Shown here: positions 42,899 through 51,807 of the stretch, piece by piece
Numbering within the stretch: position 1 is the stretch's first letter
Layout: each line of letters starts with the position of its first letter
DNA from: Aquipuribacter sp051216895
Lineage (GTDB): Bacteria; Actinomycetota; Actinomycetes; Actinomycetales; JBBAYJ01
Length of the DNA stretch: 64,000 nt
Direction of reading: 5' to 3'
NCBI RefSeq assembly: GCF_051216895.1
Contig: NZ_JBPKAO010000011.1
Location: 1 to 64,000, forward strand
Translations under genes and position numbers: made by a program
Notes under the pieces: generated by a model
Databases searched by the model: none
Told to the model about the DNA's origin: nothing
Seen by the model: only the letters and a program-made list of their open reading frames with translations

Positions 42899-44908
42899 TC
42901 ATCCATCGTCTTCGCCTCTCTCGTCGTCCAGATCGACCGGTTCACGTTCGCTGCTGATCGGGTTCGCACAGCCCCCACCCGGAGGCGCGAGGTCGGGTGG
43001 CCCGATTCCCGCGGCACCGTCGACGGGGTTGCTGGCGGTGTCGGGGAGGGGGTGGTTCTTGGCGTGTTCGTACTGCTCGCGCCAGCGGTCGCGTTCTCGC
43101 ACGGAGGTGAGGATGGCCATGGCGTAGTCGTCCTGGGTGGTGGGGACGTCTTCCCAGACGAAGCGGGGCAGTCCGTCGTCGAGGACCTGGTCCACGGCGA
43201 GACGGTCGACCTCAGGCGCGCTCATCCCGGCTGCGGCGAGGGTTTCGCGGATGACGGTGGCGCGGTCGGCCTTGTGTTCGGCGAGGGTCTTGCCGGACCA
43301 CTTGCGGGAGACCTGGACGCGGCGGCCGCTGTAGCCGAGGTTCTCCCGGTCGTGGGCCCGCTTCGGACAGCGGCCGGGGACCAGGCCGGCGCAAGGGTCC
43401 TTGGGTTGCACGCCGTAGCGGAGCCAGTTCGCGCACTCCGGGGAGCAGGGCAGCCACCGGACCTCCTGGTGCAGGCGGTCGATGTGCGCCTCGTACCGGG
43501 CCCGTATCGCCGTGGCTCGGACGGACGCCGCGTCCCATCGAGCCGGACCACTGCCGAAGCCACGAGGGTCGTCGTCGTCGGCGCCGTGCTCGTAGCCGCT
43601 GTGGCCGTGGTGGTCGCGAGGGTCGCCCGCGTCGAAGTCGAAGTCAGCGTCAGCGTCGGGGCTGGTGGTGCCGGGGGTGTAGGTGTCGGCGATGGACTTG
43701 GTGAGGTACTTGGTGAGGTAGCGGATGGCGCGGTCGGCGTCCTTGGACGGGGCGGTGATGCCCTTGATGTCGACCTGCGTCCCGAAGCGAGCGACGTGGG
43801 CGGGGGTCGGGGTGGCCCCGGCCTGGTGCTGGGCGTCGATGTCGTCCAGGGCCTCCTGCCAGGTCGGGAGGGCCATGCCGGTGTGGGGGTCGCGGTAGGC
43901 GCCGTCGGCCCAGCACGGCACCCCCACGCCGCCGGCGCCCCCGGCCATCTCGGTGGGGTCGTCGCTGTAGACGACCCGGTCGAAGGCGGGCCACCAGGTC
44001 TGCAGGTAGGTGGCCTTGGTGACCTGCTGCAGCAGCTTGCGTGGGATCGCGCCTCGCAGGGCGAGGTGCATGTGGGGGGCGAGGCGTCGTTGGGGTTCGA
44101 CGACGGCGAAGTACTGCACGGTGTAGCCGGCGGAGCGGCGGAGGTTCTCGACCCACCGGGAGAACAGCTTCGGCAGCAGGACCGCGTCCATGGCCGCGCG
44201 GCGGTAGTCGTACCGGTCGGGGTCGACGGGGGTGCCGGTGCCGGGGGAGATGCGCCCGTAGGACGGCAGGGTGAGGGTGACGAACATCGAGGGCCGGTAC
44301 ACGGTCCCGTCGTTCCCGGTCCACGTGCGGCCGACGGTGCGGTCCTCCTGCGGCACGTGCGGTAGGGCGACCGCGTCGTCGCGCCGGCGGGTGGATCGCA
44401 CCCGCTGGCCCTTGCTCTCCTCGTTGCTGCTGCCGTCCTCGAGCTCGTCGGGGTCGTTGTCCATGGTGGGGTCCTTGGGGTCGGTGGCCTCCTGGTTCGT
44501 GTCGCTGGTGGCCTGGTCGTGGGGGTGGGGTTCGTGTTCGAGGTGCCAGCCTTCGCGGCACTGCTGCTGGCGCAGGCCGCGGGCCTTGTAGGCGCACGCG
44601 GGGCAGACGTGCTCCCGGGTGGACCCGCACGGCAGGGGCACGGTGGACGTGTCGCCGGTGTCGCGGTCGGTGACCTTGCGCAGGAGGGGGCGGACGCAGA
44701 CCTTGGACGCCTCGGCCCAGGTCCGGATCATGTCCGTGCTCGCCCGCAGCGTCGGGTCGTCCTGCACCCGCTGCTCGCCGCTGGTCAGCAGGCGGCCGGC
44801 CAGGCCGCCGGGTTGGTGAGGACGAGCGGGGGAGAGGACGCGGCCATTGGAGGCGGCGTCGGCGCGGTCGGTGGTCGTGGTGGGTCGTTCGATGACGGGT
44901 GCAGACAT
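42899..44908 (-). CDS. RepSA-like rolling-circle replication initiator (HUH)
   Basis: 669-aa initiator homologous to the Rep of the first element. Shared blocks are the zinc-ribbon region ending CREGWH (with CPAC), MFVTLTLPSYG, YFAVVEPQRR, the HUH motif HMHLALRG and YLTKYLTKS with the probable nucleophilic tyrosine. A CSPECANWLRYGVQ segment and the SGKTLAEHKADR block near the C-terminus also match its counterpart. A long acidic, Asp/His-rich insertion separates the YLTKYLTKS block from the C-terminal zinc region. The ATG at 44908 follows GGGAG and is preferred over a longer frame. Confidence 0.9.
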   Translation of the reverse strand: MSAPVIERPTTTTDRADAASNGRVLSPARPHQPGGLAGRLLTSGEQRVQDDPTLRASTDMIRTWAEASKVCVRPLLRKVTDRDTGDTSTVPLPCGSTREHVCPACAYKARGLRQQQCREGWHLEHEPHPHDQATSDTNQEATDPKDPTMDNDPDELEDGSSNEESKGQRVRSTRRRDDAVALPHVPQEDRTVGRTWTGNDGTVYRPSMFVTLTLPSYGRISPGTGTPVDPDRYDYRRAAMDAVLLPKLFSRWVENLRRSAGYTVQYFAVVEPQRRLAPHMHLALRGAIPRKLLQQVTKATYLQTWWPAFDRVVYSDDPTEMAGGAGGVGVPCWADGAYRDPHTGMALPTWQEALDDIDAQHQAGATPTPAHVARFGTQVDIKGITAPSKDADRAIRYLTKYLTKSIADTYTPGTTSPDADADFDFDAGDPRDHHGHSGYEHGADDDDPRGFGSGPARWDAASVRATAIRARYEAHIDRLHQEVRWLPCSPECANWLRYGVQPKDPCAGLVPGRCPKRAHDRENLGYSGRRVQVSRKWSGKTLAEHKADRATVIRETLAAAGMSAPEVDRLAVDQVLDDGLPRFVWEDVPTTQDDYAMAILTSVRERDRWREQYEHAKNHPLPDTASNPVDGAAGIGPPDLAPPGGGCANPISSEREPVDLDDERGEDDG

Positions 44909-45624
44909 GACGGGTCTCCCAAGGACCAGCAGGCACGCCCCCACGTGCGGGGGGCGGACCGGCGGGTGGACGACGGTCAGATCGCCCCGGCTATCCCACG
45001 GAGCAGGGCGGCATCGCCTTGCCGGTGGAGCGGGAGCGGCACGTCGACGGTGGCACTCGTCTGGTCTGCGTCATCTGTGACGCGACGGCATTCGTGTCGG
45101 TGTGGGGCCTGCTCACGCGGATATTCCGCCACGTCTTTGGAGCTCGGGCCTAGGGTGCCGCGTCGCCTGATCTCATCTAGTTGTCGACCTGCGTGACATA
45201 CGCTAGCAGGGCGTCCTGACAGCCTGTCTGAGCCAACGCCGGTCTGTGGACGCCGAGCAGTCCCGGGCCGACGCCGCAGGACCGCCCCGTGGCCCTGCCC
45301 AGACGTTCTCCCCAGCGTTCCGGATGCGGATCCCCTACCGAACCGAGGGCACGGAGGCCTTCGGTGCCGGTTTCTGCGGCGGTGGCTCGCCTCGAGAGTC
45401 TGCCGCGTCGATAGGGGGCCGGTATCTGTGGGGTCGGGGTGACGAGCCGCCGTGCGGTGGCGCATGGCGGCTCCCGTGCGGCCCGGGACCCGTCCGGGTG
45501 ACGAGGCAGCATTGGCCGTCAACGCGGCTCCAGAGGGGTGCGAGGTGTGTCGACCTAGATCGGTGTCGGGCTGCATGACTGGCCAAGGTCCGACTACTGA
45601 TGCCCGGTCCGAAGCGGAGACCTC
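44909..45624. other. 716-bp region without a convincing gene
   Basis: Several short frames exist on both strands. The most protein-like is a plus-strand frame ending at about 45153 (ALPVERERHVDGGTRLVCVI followed by CDATAFVSVWGL), with no good start. The region must hold the promoters of rep (minus) and of the cargo (plus) and may include the replication origin. No repeat or clear promoter box stands out. Confidence 0.5.
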
Positions 45625-46284
45625 ATGAGCCCACAGGGCGCCACGCGCACCCCCACCGATGCCATCCCCGCCCAGCGGGCCGCGACGGAGCCGGCGCCGG
45701 TCGCGGCGGCCGCGCCCCCGGCGCGGGGGCTGCTGGGCTCCTACCTGGGTTACGTCGGGTACTTCGTCGGAGCGGGCCTGATCAGCGGCGGGATCGTCCA
45801 CTACCCCCTGGACCCGGGCCGGTACCTGGTGCTGGCCGCGGTGGGTGCTGTGGTGTTCATGGGCGCGACGATCCTTAGCGAGGTCGTCCTGCCGGCCAGC
45901 CGGGCGGGTCGTCCGCCCCTGGTGCGGGTCGTGCTGGCGTCCTTGGTGCTGTCGATTGGTATCGGGATGCTGTCCGGCGGGATCGCCCACTTCCAGGACT
46001 TCCCGGTCCGGGGCGCCGTCCTCGTGCCGCTGGGTCTGCTCAGCTCGTTCGTGGCCTTCGTGCTGCGGGAGGCCGCGGACCCGGTCGACGCCATCGTCTC
46101 CTGGGTCGGGACCGGCGTCGTGGTCGTGTCGGTGGTCGCAGTGTTCGGCCTGGGCCAGTACGCCCTGCACCTGCAGACCCCCGCGGCCGCCGAGCACGGC
46201 CATGAGCACTCCGCCCCGGCCGCGGACACACCCCCTGCGGGCTCATCGGTCACTGCGGCCCGGGTGGGCGGTCACCTCGGCTGA
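45625..46284 (+). CDS. Polytopic membrane protein, cargo of the tRNA-Ala element
   Basis: 219-aa protein with about five hydrophobic segments (near 34-54, 70-90, 104-124, 132-150 and 163-183) after a polar, Ala/Pro-rich N-terminus. The C-terminus has EHGHEHS, a small histidine cluster facing one side of the membrane. Repeated GLISGGIVHY and GMLSGGIAHF suggest an internal duplication of a two-helix unit. No family recognised. ATG with CGGAGA ahead. Followed by the CopC-domain gene after 64 bases, so the two probably share a transcript and a role in metal handling. Confidence 0.72.
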   Translation: MSPQGATRTPTDAIPAQRAATEPAPVAAAAPPARGLLGSYLGYVGYFVGAGLISGGIVHYPLDPGRYLVLAAVGAVVFMGATILSEVVLPASRAGRPPLVRVVLASLVLSIGIGMLSGGIAHFQDFPVRGAVLVPLGLLSSFVAFVLREAADPVDAIVSWVGTGVVVVSVVAVFGLGQYALHLQTPAAAEHGHEHSAPAADTPPAGSSVTAARVGGHLG

Positions 46285-46348
46285 GAGGGAGGTCACAGCG
46301 TCCCGCCGGCTGCTTTGTCCTGCTGGAGCAGCGGGACATAATCCGCCG

Positions 46349-47287
46349 GTGCCTATCAGTGCTGATGGTCCTTCGTCGTGGCGTCGCGTTGCCGCCACCG
46401 TGTCTTGCGTCGCCGTCGTGCTGGTGGGTGGTGTCGTGACCGCGGCGCCGGCCGCTGCTCACGGTCAGCTGGTCGCCGCGGAGTCCACCCCGGTGGAGGG
46501 GGCCAGGATCGGTGAGGCGATGACGGAGTTGTCTCTGGTCTTCACCGAGGCGCCGGCACCGTTCGCGTTCTTCTCGGTCACGGCTCCGGACGGCACCCGC
46601 GTCGATGACGGCTGGGACCACGGAGAACCGTTCCCACTGGCCACCCCGGTGCAGGAGTTCAGCCTGGTCGACGAGGAGTGGGAGCCGGTGTACTACAGCA
46701 CCGGGTTCCCGGTGGAGCTGGGCGTGGCGCACTGGCCCGCGGCGGGTGAGTACACGGTGGAGTACGCCAGCGTCGCGTCCGACGGTGACGTCGTCGACGG
46801 GTCGTACGTGTTCACGTACGCGGGTGAGCCGACGCAGGCCCCCGCAGGGTGGGCTCCGCCGACCCAGGGCCCCGACCCGCAGCTGGCGGCGGCCGAGGGC
46901 GCCGAGCCGGGGGCGGCGGCCGCCGCGGCGCCGTCCACCGTCGCGGGGCAGGCCGCTCCGGCAGCGGAGGCCACGACCCAGGGCACGCCGGTCGTCGAGG
47001 CGGCGGCCGATGGCCCGGCGGTGCAACCAGCCGTCTACGTGGTCATTGGGGTCCTCGTGCTCGCCGCGATCGCCGCGATCGTGGTGGTGGGGCGTCGGGG
47101 TCGCACCGGTAACGGTGTCGCCGGCGCCGGCCTGGCACCTATTGCCGCGGGTCGGTCTACGGGACGGGGCCCCACCGGCGCAGGGGGATCGCAAAAGCGG
47201 GCATCCGCCCGCAGCGGCAACCCCGCCGTGCGGGCTGCTGGCCAGAGCCGGCCCGGCAGTCGTCGCGGCCGCGTATCCCGGCCGTGA
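46349..47287 (+). CDS. CopC-domain protein, membrane anchored
   Basis: 312-aa exported protein. A signal peptide (AATVSCVAVVLVGGVVTAAP, about 15-34) is cut before AHGQLVAAESTPVEGARIGE, the usual mature start of CopC-type copper-binding domains, whose first histidine is a ligand. The beta domain spans about 37-160 (ELSLVFTEAPAPF, AAGEYTVEYASVASDGDVVD, GSYVFTYAG). An Ala/Pro-rich linker, a C-terminal helix (VYVVIGVLVLAAIAAIVVV, about 230-248) and a basic tail follow. Likely holds copper outside the membrane. The GTG at 46349 has only a weak ribosome binding site. Confidence 0.83.
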   Translation: MPISADGPSSWRRVAATVSCVAVVLVGGVVTAAPAAAHGQLVAAESTPVEGARIGEAMTELSLVFTEAPAPFAFFSVTAPDGTRVDDGWDHGEPFPLATPVQEFSLVDEEWEPVYYSTGFPVELGVAHWPAAGEYTVEYASVASDGDVVDGSYVFTYAGEPTQAPAGWAPPTQGPDPQLAAAEGAEPGAAAAAAPSTVAGQAAPAAEATTQGTPVVEAAADGPAVQPAVYVVIGVLVLAAIAAIVVVGRRGRTGNGVAGAGLAPIAAGRSTGRGPTGAGGSQKRASARSGNPAVRAAGQSRPGSRRGRVSRP

Positions 47288-47387
47288 CCGGGAGATAGGA
47301 GACGACACCGAAGCGTTAGGTGCAGGTGCGCCCGCGACAGGCTTGTTCCGGGGGGCGCGGGTGGACGTGGGGCCGGGTGAAGCCGCC

Positions 47388-48521
47388 TCAGCCGCCCATG
47401 GAGGAGAACCAGGCGTTGGTGAACGCGGCCAGGGCGTTGTGGTCGGCCTCGGCGCAGGTGAGGGTGCTGGTCTGGGTGACGGCGAGGACGGCTTCGGTCT
47501 GACCGGGGACGGGTCCGGCGAGGACCCCGCTGTTGGGGGCGGTTTCCACGGCCTGACGGAGAGCGTCGACGTCGGCCTGGGGCAGGTCGTCTCGGTAGAG
47601 ATAGGCGACGTACCCGTCGCCGAGGGAGTGCCCGATGTCCCCGAGGGGGGTCTCCTCGCCGGGCTCGAAGAACGCCTTGCTGGTGTGCCCGCCCATACCG
47701 GGGAACTCGATCGTCCGTTCGCCCTCGGTGCAGGTGGTCGCTGCCGCCGTGGCCGAGGTCTCCCCGGCTGCGGTGCCAGCCGCGGCGACGGCGGCCACCT
47801 CGTCCTCCTCACCGATCAGGGCGCCGCCGGCCACGGCACCGGCGGCGATGACCCCGCCGACGACCAGGGCGATGGAGGCGACCTGCACGGCCTGGGGCTG
47901 CTGCTGGTTGCGGGTGCGCCACATCCACTGCGCGCCCTTGGTCAGGCCGACGATGCCGGCGATGGCGATCAGCTGGCCGATCTCGATGCCCACGTTGAAC
48001 GCGATCACGCGCAGCAGCAGGCCCTCCTCGGGTAGGTCCAGGGCCTGCAACCGGGTGGACAGACCCAGGCCGTGGATGAGGCCGAAACCGAACACCACGG
48101 CCGCGAACACCCGCAGCTCCGGCCGGCGGCCCCGTAGGGCGAGGAATCCGACGTAGATGACGCTGAGGCCGATGATGACGTCGACGAAGGTCGCGTTGAT
48201 CTGCCAGCCGACCATGGTGGCGAGGATGAGCGTGATGCTGTGCCCGAGGGCGAACAGGGAGATCATCTCCGCCGCGGTACGCCAGCCCTTCGACACCAGC
48301 AGCACGCCCGCGATGAACAACAGGTGGTCCCAGCCGAGCAGCATGTGCTCGATGCCGGAGGCAAGAAAGCCCCACGGGGAGTCGTTGGAGATGCCCCGCA
48401 GACCGTGGGCGTGAGCCGCGCTGGCTGGCACCAGGACCAGCAGCGCGGTCGCGGCTCCCAGGGTGGACAGGCGAGGCAGACGCATGGTTCTGCCTGTCGT
48501 GGGACGGTCGTTGGCTGCCAT
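47388..48521 (-). CDS. HupE/UreJ-family membrane protein with extra C-terminal domain
   Basis: 377-aa protein. A signal peptide ending AAHAHG (about 20-38) precedes the HupE/UreJ-2 region of six or so helices (about 45-235), with the conserved GIEHMLLGWDHLLFIAGVLL, GHSITLI and FGLIHGLGLS histidine motifs. Such proteins are candidate nickel, cobalt or copper permeases. After about residue 250 a soluble extracytoplasmic domain follows, with cysteines and HTSKAFFEPGEETPLGDIGH, HSLGDGYVAYLYRDDL and VTQTSTLTCAEAD. It resembles a DUF3105-like domain, which is inference. ATG with GAAGGAG ahead. Convergent with the CopC gene. Confidence 0.85.
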   Translation of the reverse strand: MAANDRPTTGRTMRLPRLSTLGAATALLVLVPASAAHAHGLRGISNDSPWGFLASGIEHMLLGWDHLLFIAGVLLVSKGWRTAAEMISLFALGHSITLILATMVGWQINATFVDVIIGLSVIYVGFLALRGRRPELRVFAAVVFGFGLIHGLGLSTRLQALDLPEEGLLLRVIAFNVGIEIGQLIAIAGIVGLTKGAQWMWRTRNQQQPQAVQVASIALVVGGVIAAGAVAGGALIGEEDEVAAVAAAGTAAGETSATAAATTCTEGERTIEFPGMGGHTSKAFFEPGEETPLGDIGHSLGDGYVAYLYRDDLPQADVDALRQAVETAPNSGVLAGPVPGQTEAVLAVTQTSTLTCAEADHNALAAFTNAWFSSMGG

Positions 48522-48799
48522 GGGTGGCTCCTTCGCCAGGTGGTGCTGGTGCGAGGCCGTCGTGTGGGAAGCGGCCGGACGACCGAAGAGTAGTCACGTG
48601 GTGACCCTCAGGGAGCCCCCGTCCTGGTGTGTCGTGCGCCGGAGCTTGTCCCCAGATCCCGGCAGCTCATGGCTCGCTAGCGCCGGTCCAGGCCGCGGCC
48701 GGAGTTCGGCTTGCGCCCGTCGCCACGTCGGTGGCGTCCACACGCCGGGCAGACGTGTCGTGGTCGGGACCACGGACAGTCATGGGCCATCCTGGAGGG

Positions 48800-49261
48800 A
48801 TGGATCCGTCGATGACAGCAGGAGCGGTGGGGTACGCGTTGCGTGCCGCGCGGGCTGCTGCTGCCGTCGTCGTGCTGTCGCTGCTGGCCGCCCTGTCGAT
48901 GGGTCTCGTGCACGCCGAGACCGGCGGGCACCCTGTCGGCGCCGGGCACGTCCACGACTCGGTCGCCTCGGTCGCCTCGGTCGGTAGCCACGCCGGCGAC
49001 CACGACCACGGTCACGAACACCCAGGCGAGCGCCCCGACGAGCCCTTGGGCCAAGAGCTGACGTCTGTCCTGATCTCCGCGAGCGTGGCGCACGACGACC
49101 CCGCCGAGGACGACCACCACCACCACCACCTGGTCGACGTCGACGCCGGCGTCGTCCTCGACGTTGCCGTGGCGGCCCCGCGCCGGGCCGCACCCCTGCC
49201 ACCGGTGACCGTGACGTCGGTACCGGCCTCTCTGTCCGACGGCGGCGGCCGCCCCGACTGA
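48800..49261 (+). CDS. Small exported histidine-rich protein
   Basis: 153-aa protein. One N-terminal hydrophobic segment (AAAVVVLSLLAALSMGLVHA, about 19-38) is followed by clustered histidines: GHPVGAGHVHD, HAGDHDHGHEHPGE and DDHHHHHLVD. It looks like an exported or membrane-tethered metal buffer, similar in style to actinobacterial DUF6153 proteins (inference). ATGs at 48782, 48800 and 48812 are all in frame. The GGAGG at 48794-48798 best fits 48812 or, with unusual spacing, 48800. Placement between HupE and the rest of the cargo supports a metal role. Confidence 0.7.
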   Translation: MDPSMTAGAVGYALRAARAAAAVVVLSLLAALSMGLVHAETGGHPVGAGHVHDSVASVASVGSHAGDHDHGHEHPGERPDEPLGQELTSVLISASVAHDDPAEDDHHHHHLVDVDAGVVLDVAVAAPRRAAPLPPVTVTSVPASLSDGGGRPD

Positions 49262-49387
49262 CGGGCGCCCTCGCGCGACACCGACCCGGGTCTGCCCGGG
49301 CGGTGCCTGCAGCGTGCTCCGCGGCCCTTGTGCCGCGTCCCGTCCGTCGTCCGTCCTTGAGCCGCCAGAGCCCTGAGAGGCCCCGTC

Positions 49388-50179
49388 ATGCCGTCACACC
49401 CCGAGTGGTCGGAGGTCGTCGTGCGCCGCGCGACACCCGCCGACGTCGACTTCACCGCCCGCACCCACCGCCAGCACCTGCCCCACGGACTGTTTCCCCT
49501 GCTGGGCGACGCGTTCATGCGCCGCTGGCACGCCACCTACCTCGACGCCCCCCACGGCGTCGCCCTCGTCGCGGTCCGGACCGACAGCACCGGCGACCAT
49601 CGCCTCGGGTGCCTGGTCGGCGCCGTGGACCAGGTCGCCCACGTCGACCACGTCGTCCGACACCACCGCCTGCACCTCGGCGCCGTCGGCGCCCTGTCTC
49701 TGCTCGTCCGGCCCCGCCTCGCCCTGCACTTCCTGCGGACCCGCGCCCCCTCCTACCTCCGCCGCCTCACCGGCCGGCCCGCCCCGGCCGGCCCGGTCGA
49801 GTCGACCGAGCAGACCCACGGCGACTCCGGCCCCAGCCGTCGCAGCCTCCACGACCCGGTCGCCGTGATCACGGCTGTCGTGGTGACACCGGACGGTCGC
49901 GGGGCCGGCGTCGGCGCGGCCCTCGTGGCCGGATTCGTGGCTCGAGCTCGTGCGGCAGGGACCCCGGAGGCCCAGCTGACCACCCTGGACGGCGCCGGCG
50001 GAGCCGGGCCGTTCTACGAGGCACTCGGCTGGCAGCGCGGTGATGTCCATCCCACCCGCGACGGCGCCCTCATGGCGACCTATCACCTACCGCTTCACCC
50101 CACCGAGCCGGTCCCGGCCCACGGCAGCGAGCAGACCCGTCAGGAAGGAGCCCCCCTGCGTGAGCAGCAGCAGCCGTGA
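49388..50179 (+). CDS. GNAT-family N-acetyltransferase
   Basis: 263-aa protein of the GCN5 superfamily with an N-terminal half of unusual length: VVRRATPADVDFTARTHRQH at the start, and the acetyl-CoA loop only at VVVTPDGRGAGVGAALVAGF (about 164-183), followed by FYEALGW. Between them lies a His- and Arg-rich insertion (about 80-150). Substrate unknown; antibiotic or metabolite acetylation is possible. ATG with GAGAGG upstream. Overlaps the start of the lipoprotein gene by 20 bases, so the two are coupled. Confidence 0.82.
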   Translation: MPSHPEWSEVVVRRATPADVDFTARTHRQHLPHGLFPLLGDAFMRRWHATYLDAPHGVALVAVRTDSTGDHRLGCLVGAVDQVAHVDHVVRHHRLHLGAVGALSLLVRPRLALHFLRTRAPSYLRRLTGRPAPAGPVESTEQTHGDSGPSRRSLHDPVAVITAVVVTPDGRGAGVGAALVAGFVARARAAGTPEAQLTTLDGAGGAGPFYEALGWQRGDVHPTRDGALMATYHLPLHPTEPVPAHGSEQTRQEGAPLREQQQP

Positions 50180-51218
50180 CCGGGCCTGGCGGACACGTCA
50201 CGTGAGCCGACTGAGCCGACTGCCAGCAGGGCTGGTGGTTGTGCTGCTCACTGCGTGCGGGGCCTCCGCAGGTCAACCCGAGACGGGCGCACCCACCCGC
50301 CCGGCGTCCGAGGTGTCCAGCGGCCCGGTACAGACACCGACCCCGACTCCCGAACCCACCCTGCCGGCGCTTGCTGCGTGGGAGGCCGGGCCCGGTGAGG
50401 TCGCACCCGAGGTGAAGCTCGCCGCGACCCGCCTCGTGGAGCTGGTCGGGACCTGGGACGACAGTCAGGGCGACCTGGCCGGCGCCAGCCAACGGCTGGT
50501 GGCGGCCGAGATCGACCCCGTGCTGGCCGAGCAGGCCGCAGACCTGCTCCACGACGACGCCGCGGCTGCGGCCGTAGCCGTCGACTACCCCCAGTACGGC
50601 GGACTCACCACCACCGACGCCAGCGTCATGACCCTGCTCACCCAACAGCTACTGCTGCCCGACGGCTCCGTGGTCGACCGGCAGGTCGTCCTCGACGTGC
50701 GGGTCGAACGCGCCTCGACCGACGAACCGTGGCGAGTGACAGCCGTCGGGCCCGACCCCGACACGACGGTGGTGGGGGATGTCTCGCCCGCGGCCGCGCA
50801 GGTGCTCAGCAACCCGAACCTGAGGCTGCCCGAGCCCGCGGTCCGCGACATCGAGGAGGGCCGTATGGACGACAGCCTGCTCGAACTGCTCAACGGCCTA
50901 GCCGCCGAACACGTCCTCGACCTCCACGTCCTCTACCGCGGTCACCCGACCAACGTCTTCGACACCGAACGCGCCTCCAACCACTCCATCGGGCGCGCAT
51001 TCGACATCTGGCGCATCGACGACCAGCTCGTCGTGGACCCCGACACCCCCGACGACCTGCTCAGCGAGGTCATGGTCGACGCCGCGACCCTCGGCGCCAC
51101 CGAGATTGGCGGCCCCTTCGACGTCAACGGCGATCAACCAGGGTTCTTCACCGACCAGGTCCACCAGGACCACATCCACGTAGGAATCAGCGCCGGGCGA
51201 CCGCCAGCGCTGCCCTAA
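50160..51218 (+). CDS. Lipoprotein with M15-like (VanY-type) peptidase domain
   Basis: 352-aa exported protein. The GTG at 50160 follows AAGGAG by nine bases. The signal peptide ends in a lipobox (VVLLTAC then GAS), giving a lipidated cysteine near residue 33 and a Pro/Thr-rich linker. The C-terminal 110 residues carry SNHSIGRAFDIWRID and DQVHQDHIHVGIS, matching the SxHxxGxAxD and HxH zinc ligands of M15 D,D-carboxypeptidases. It may trim peptidoglycan, perhaps for element spread or surface changes; family call is by motif. The middle region (about 80-220) is unrecognised. Confidence 0.75.
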   Translation: MSSSSRDRAWRTRHVSRLSRLPAGLVVVLLTACGASAGQPETGAPTRPASEVSSGPVQTPTPTPEPTLPALAAWEAGPGEVAPEVKLAATRLVELVGTWDDSQGDLAGASQRLVAAEIDPVLAEQAADLLHDDAAAAAVAVDYPQYGGLTTTDASVMTLLTQQLLLPDGSVVDRQVVLDVRVERASTDEPWRVTAVGPDPDTTVVGDVSPAAAQVLSNPNLRLPEPAVRDIEEGRMDDSLLELLNGLAAEHVLDLHVLYRGHPTNVFDTERASNHSIGRAFDIWRIDDQLVVDPDTPDDLLSEVMVDAATLGATEIGGPFDVNGDQPGFFTDQVHQDHIHVGISAGRPPALP

Positions 51219-51463
51219 GAACAGCGGTACGGACAGGGCTTTAAGGGTGCAAGGCGAGGGCCGGGTCGGAAGCGGTGTGCCAGTTGACGACCCGCCAGCG
51301 GGACGATGACATCCACGCTCGACTGCGTCCTCGACCGCCACCAGGATCATGCGGTAGACCCGTCCAGCCTGCGATCCCGCACAGGGGCCATGAGTGACGC
51401 ACCTTCGCGGACGCATCCGACCTGGCGGGCCCTGCCGGATGCGGGGCTGCTTTGCTGCATTGA

Positions 51464-51550
51464 CCTCTAAAGGATCAAGGCGCCGCGCTCCGCGCGGCGC
51501 GGCCGGGCCGGCGGCTTGCGCGTGCGGCGCAAGCGCCGTTCGCGCCGCCG
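51464..51550. repeat. Double-hairpin repeat, copy 2 (inverted relative to copy 1)
   Basis: Same two stems as at 1976-2058 on the opposite strand: CGCCGCGC / GCGCGGCG with loop TCC (51481-51499) and GCTTGCGC / GCGCAAGC (51514-51521, 51527-51534). The 40 bases 51510-51549 are identical to the complement of copy 1. The stem of the first hairpin is conserved although its loop base changed. The element lies 18 bases past the stop of the small minus-strand gene at 51568, where a terminator would be expected. The rest of 51219-51567 holds no gene. Confidence 0.85.
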
Positions 51551-51567
51551 CCCCGGGCCACTAGGCC

Positions 51568-51807
51568 TCAGGCGCGGGTGCCGTGTTTTGCTCTCGCGCG
51601 GTGCCGTGCCTGGCTCTGACCCGCCGGGTCGCGGGGCCACAACCAAGCTGCAGCGCCCGTGGCCACCGCAGTGCCGAGCTTCCACGCCTCCGCGCCGATC
51701 CACACACCGGAGACGACCGCCCAGCCGCAGTACAAGACGATGAGGAGAGGCAACCCGCCCGGGGCGCGGCGGTAGACCTGCAGCCAGTCGAACGTCCGCG
51801 AATCCAT
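51568..51807 (-). CDS. Small membrane protein, 79 aa
   Basis: One or two hydrophobic segments (LPLLIVLYCGWAVVSGVWIG, about 16-35, and a shorter LGTAVATGAAAWLW) are followed by a basic tail. The ATG at 51807 has a G-rich run (GGGGGG) upstream. No family recognised. It is the last gene before attR, oriented away from it, and its 3' side faces the double-hairpin repeat. Confidence 0.5.
   Translation of the reverse strand: MDSRTFDWLQVYRRAPGGLPLLIVLYCGWAVVSGVWIGAEAWKLGTAVATGAAAWLWPRDPAGQSQARHRARAKHGTRA

Noticed and set aside
44977..45512. Several 60-110 codon frames on both strands between rep and the cargo genes
   Set aside because: No start signals and no family resemblance; one ends VFGARA and looks protein-like but lacks a plausible start codon.
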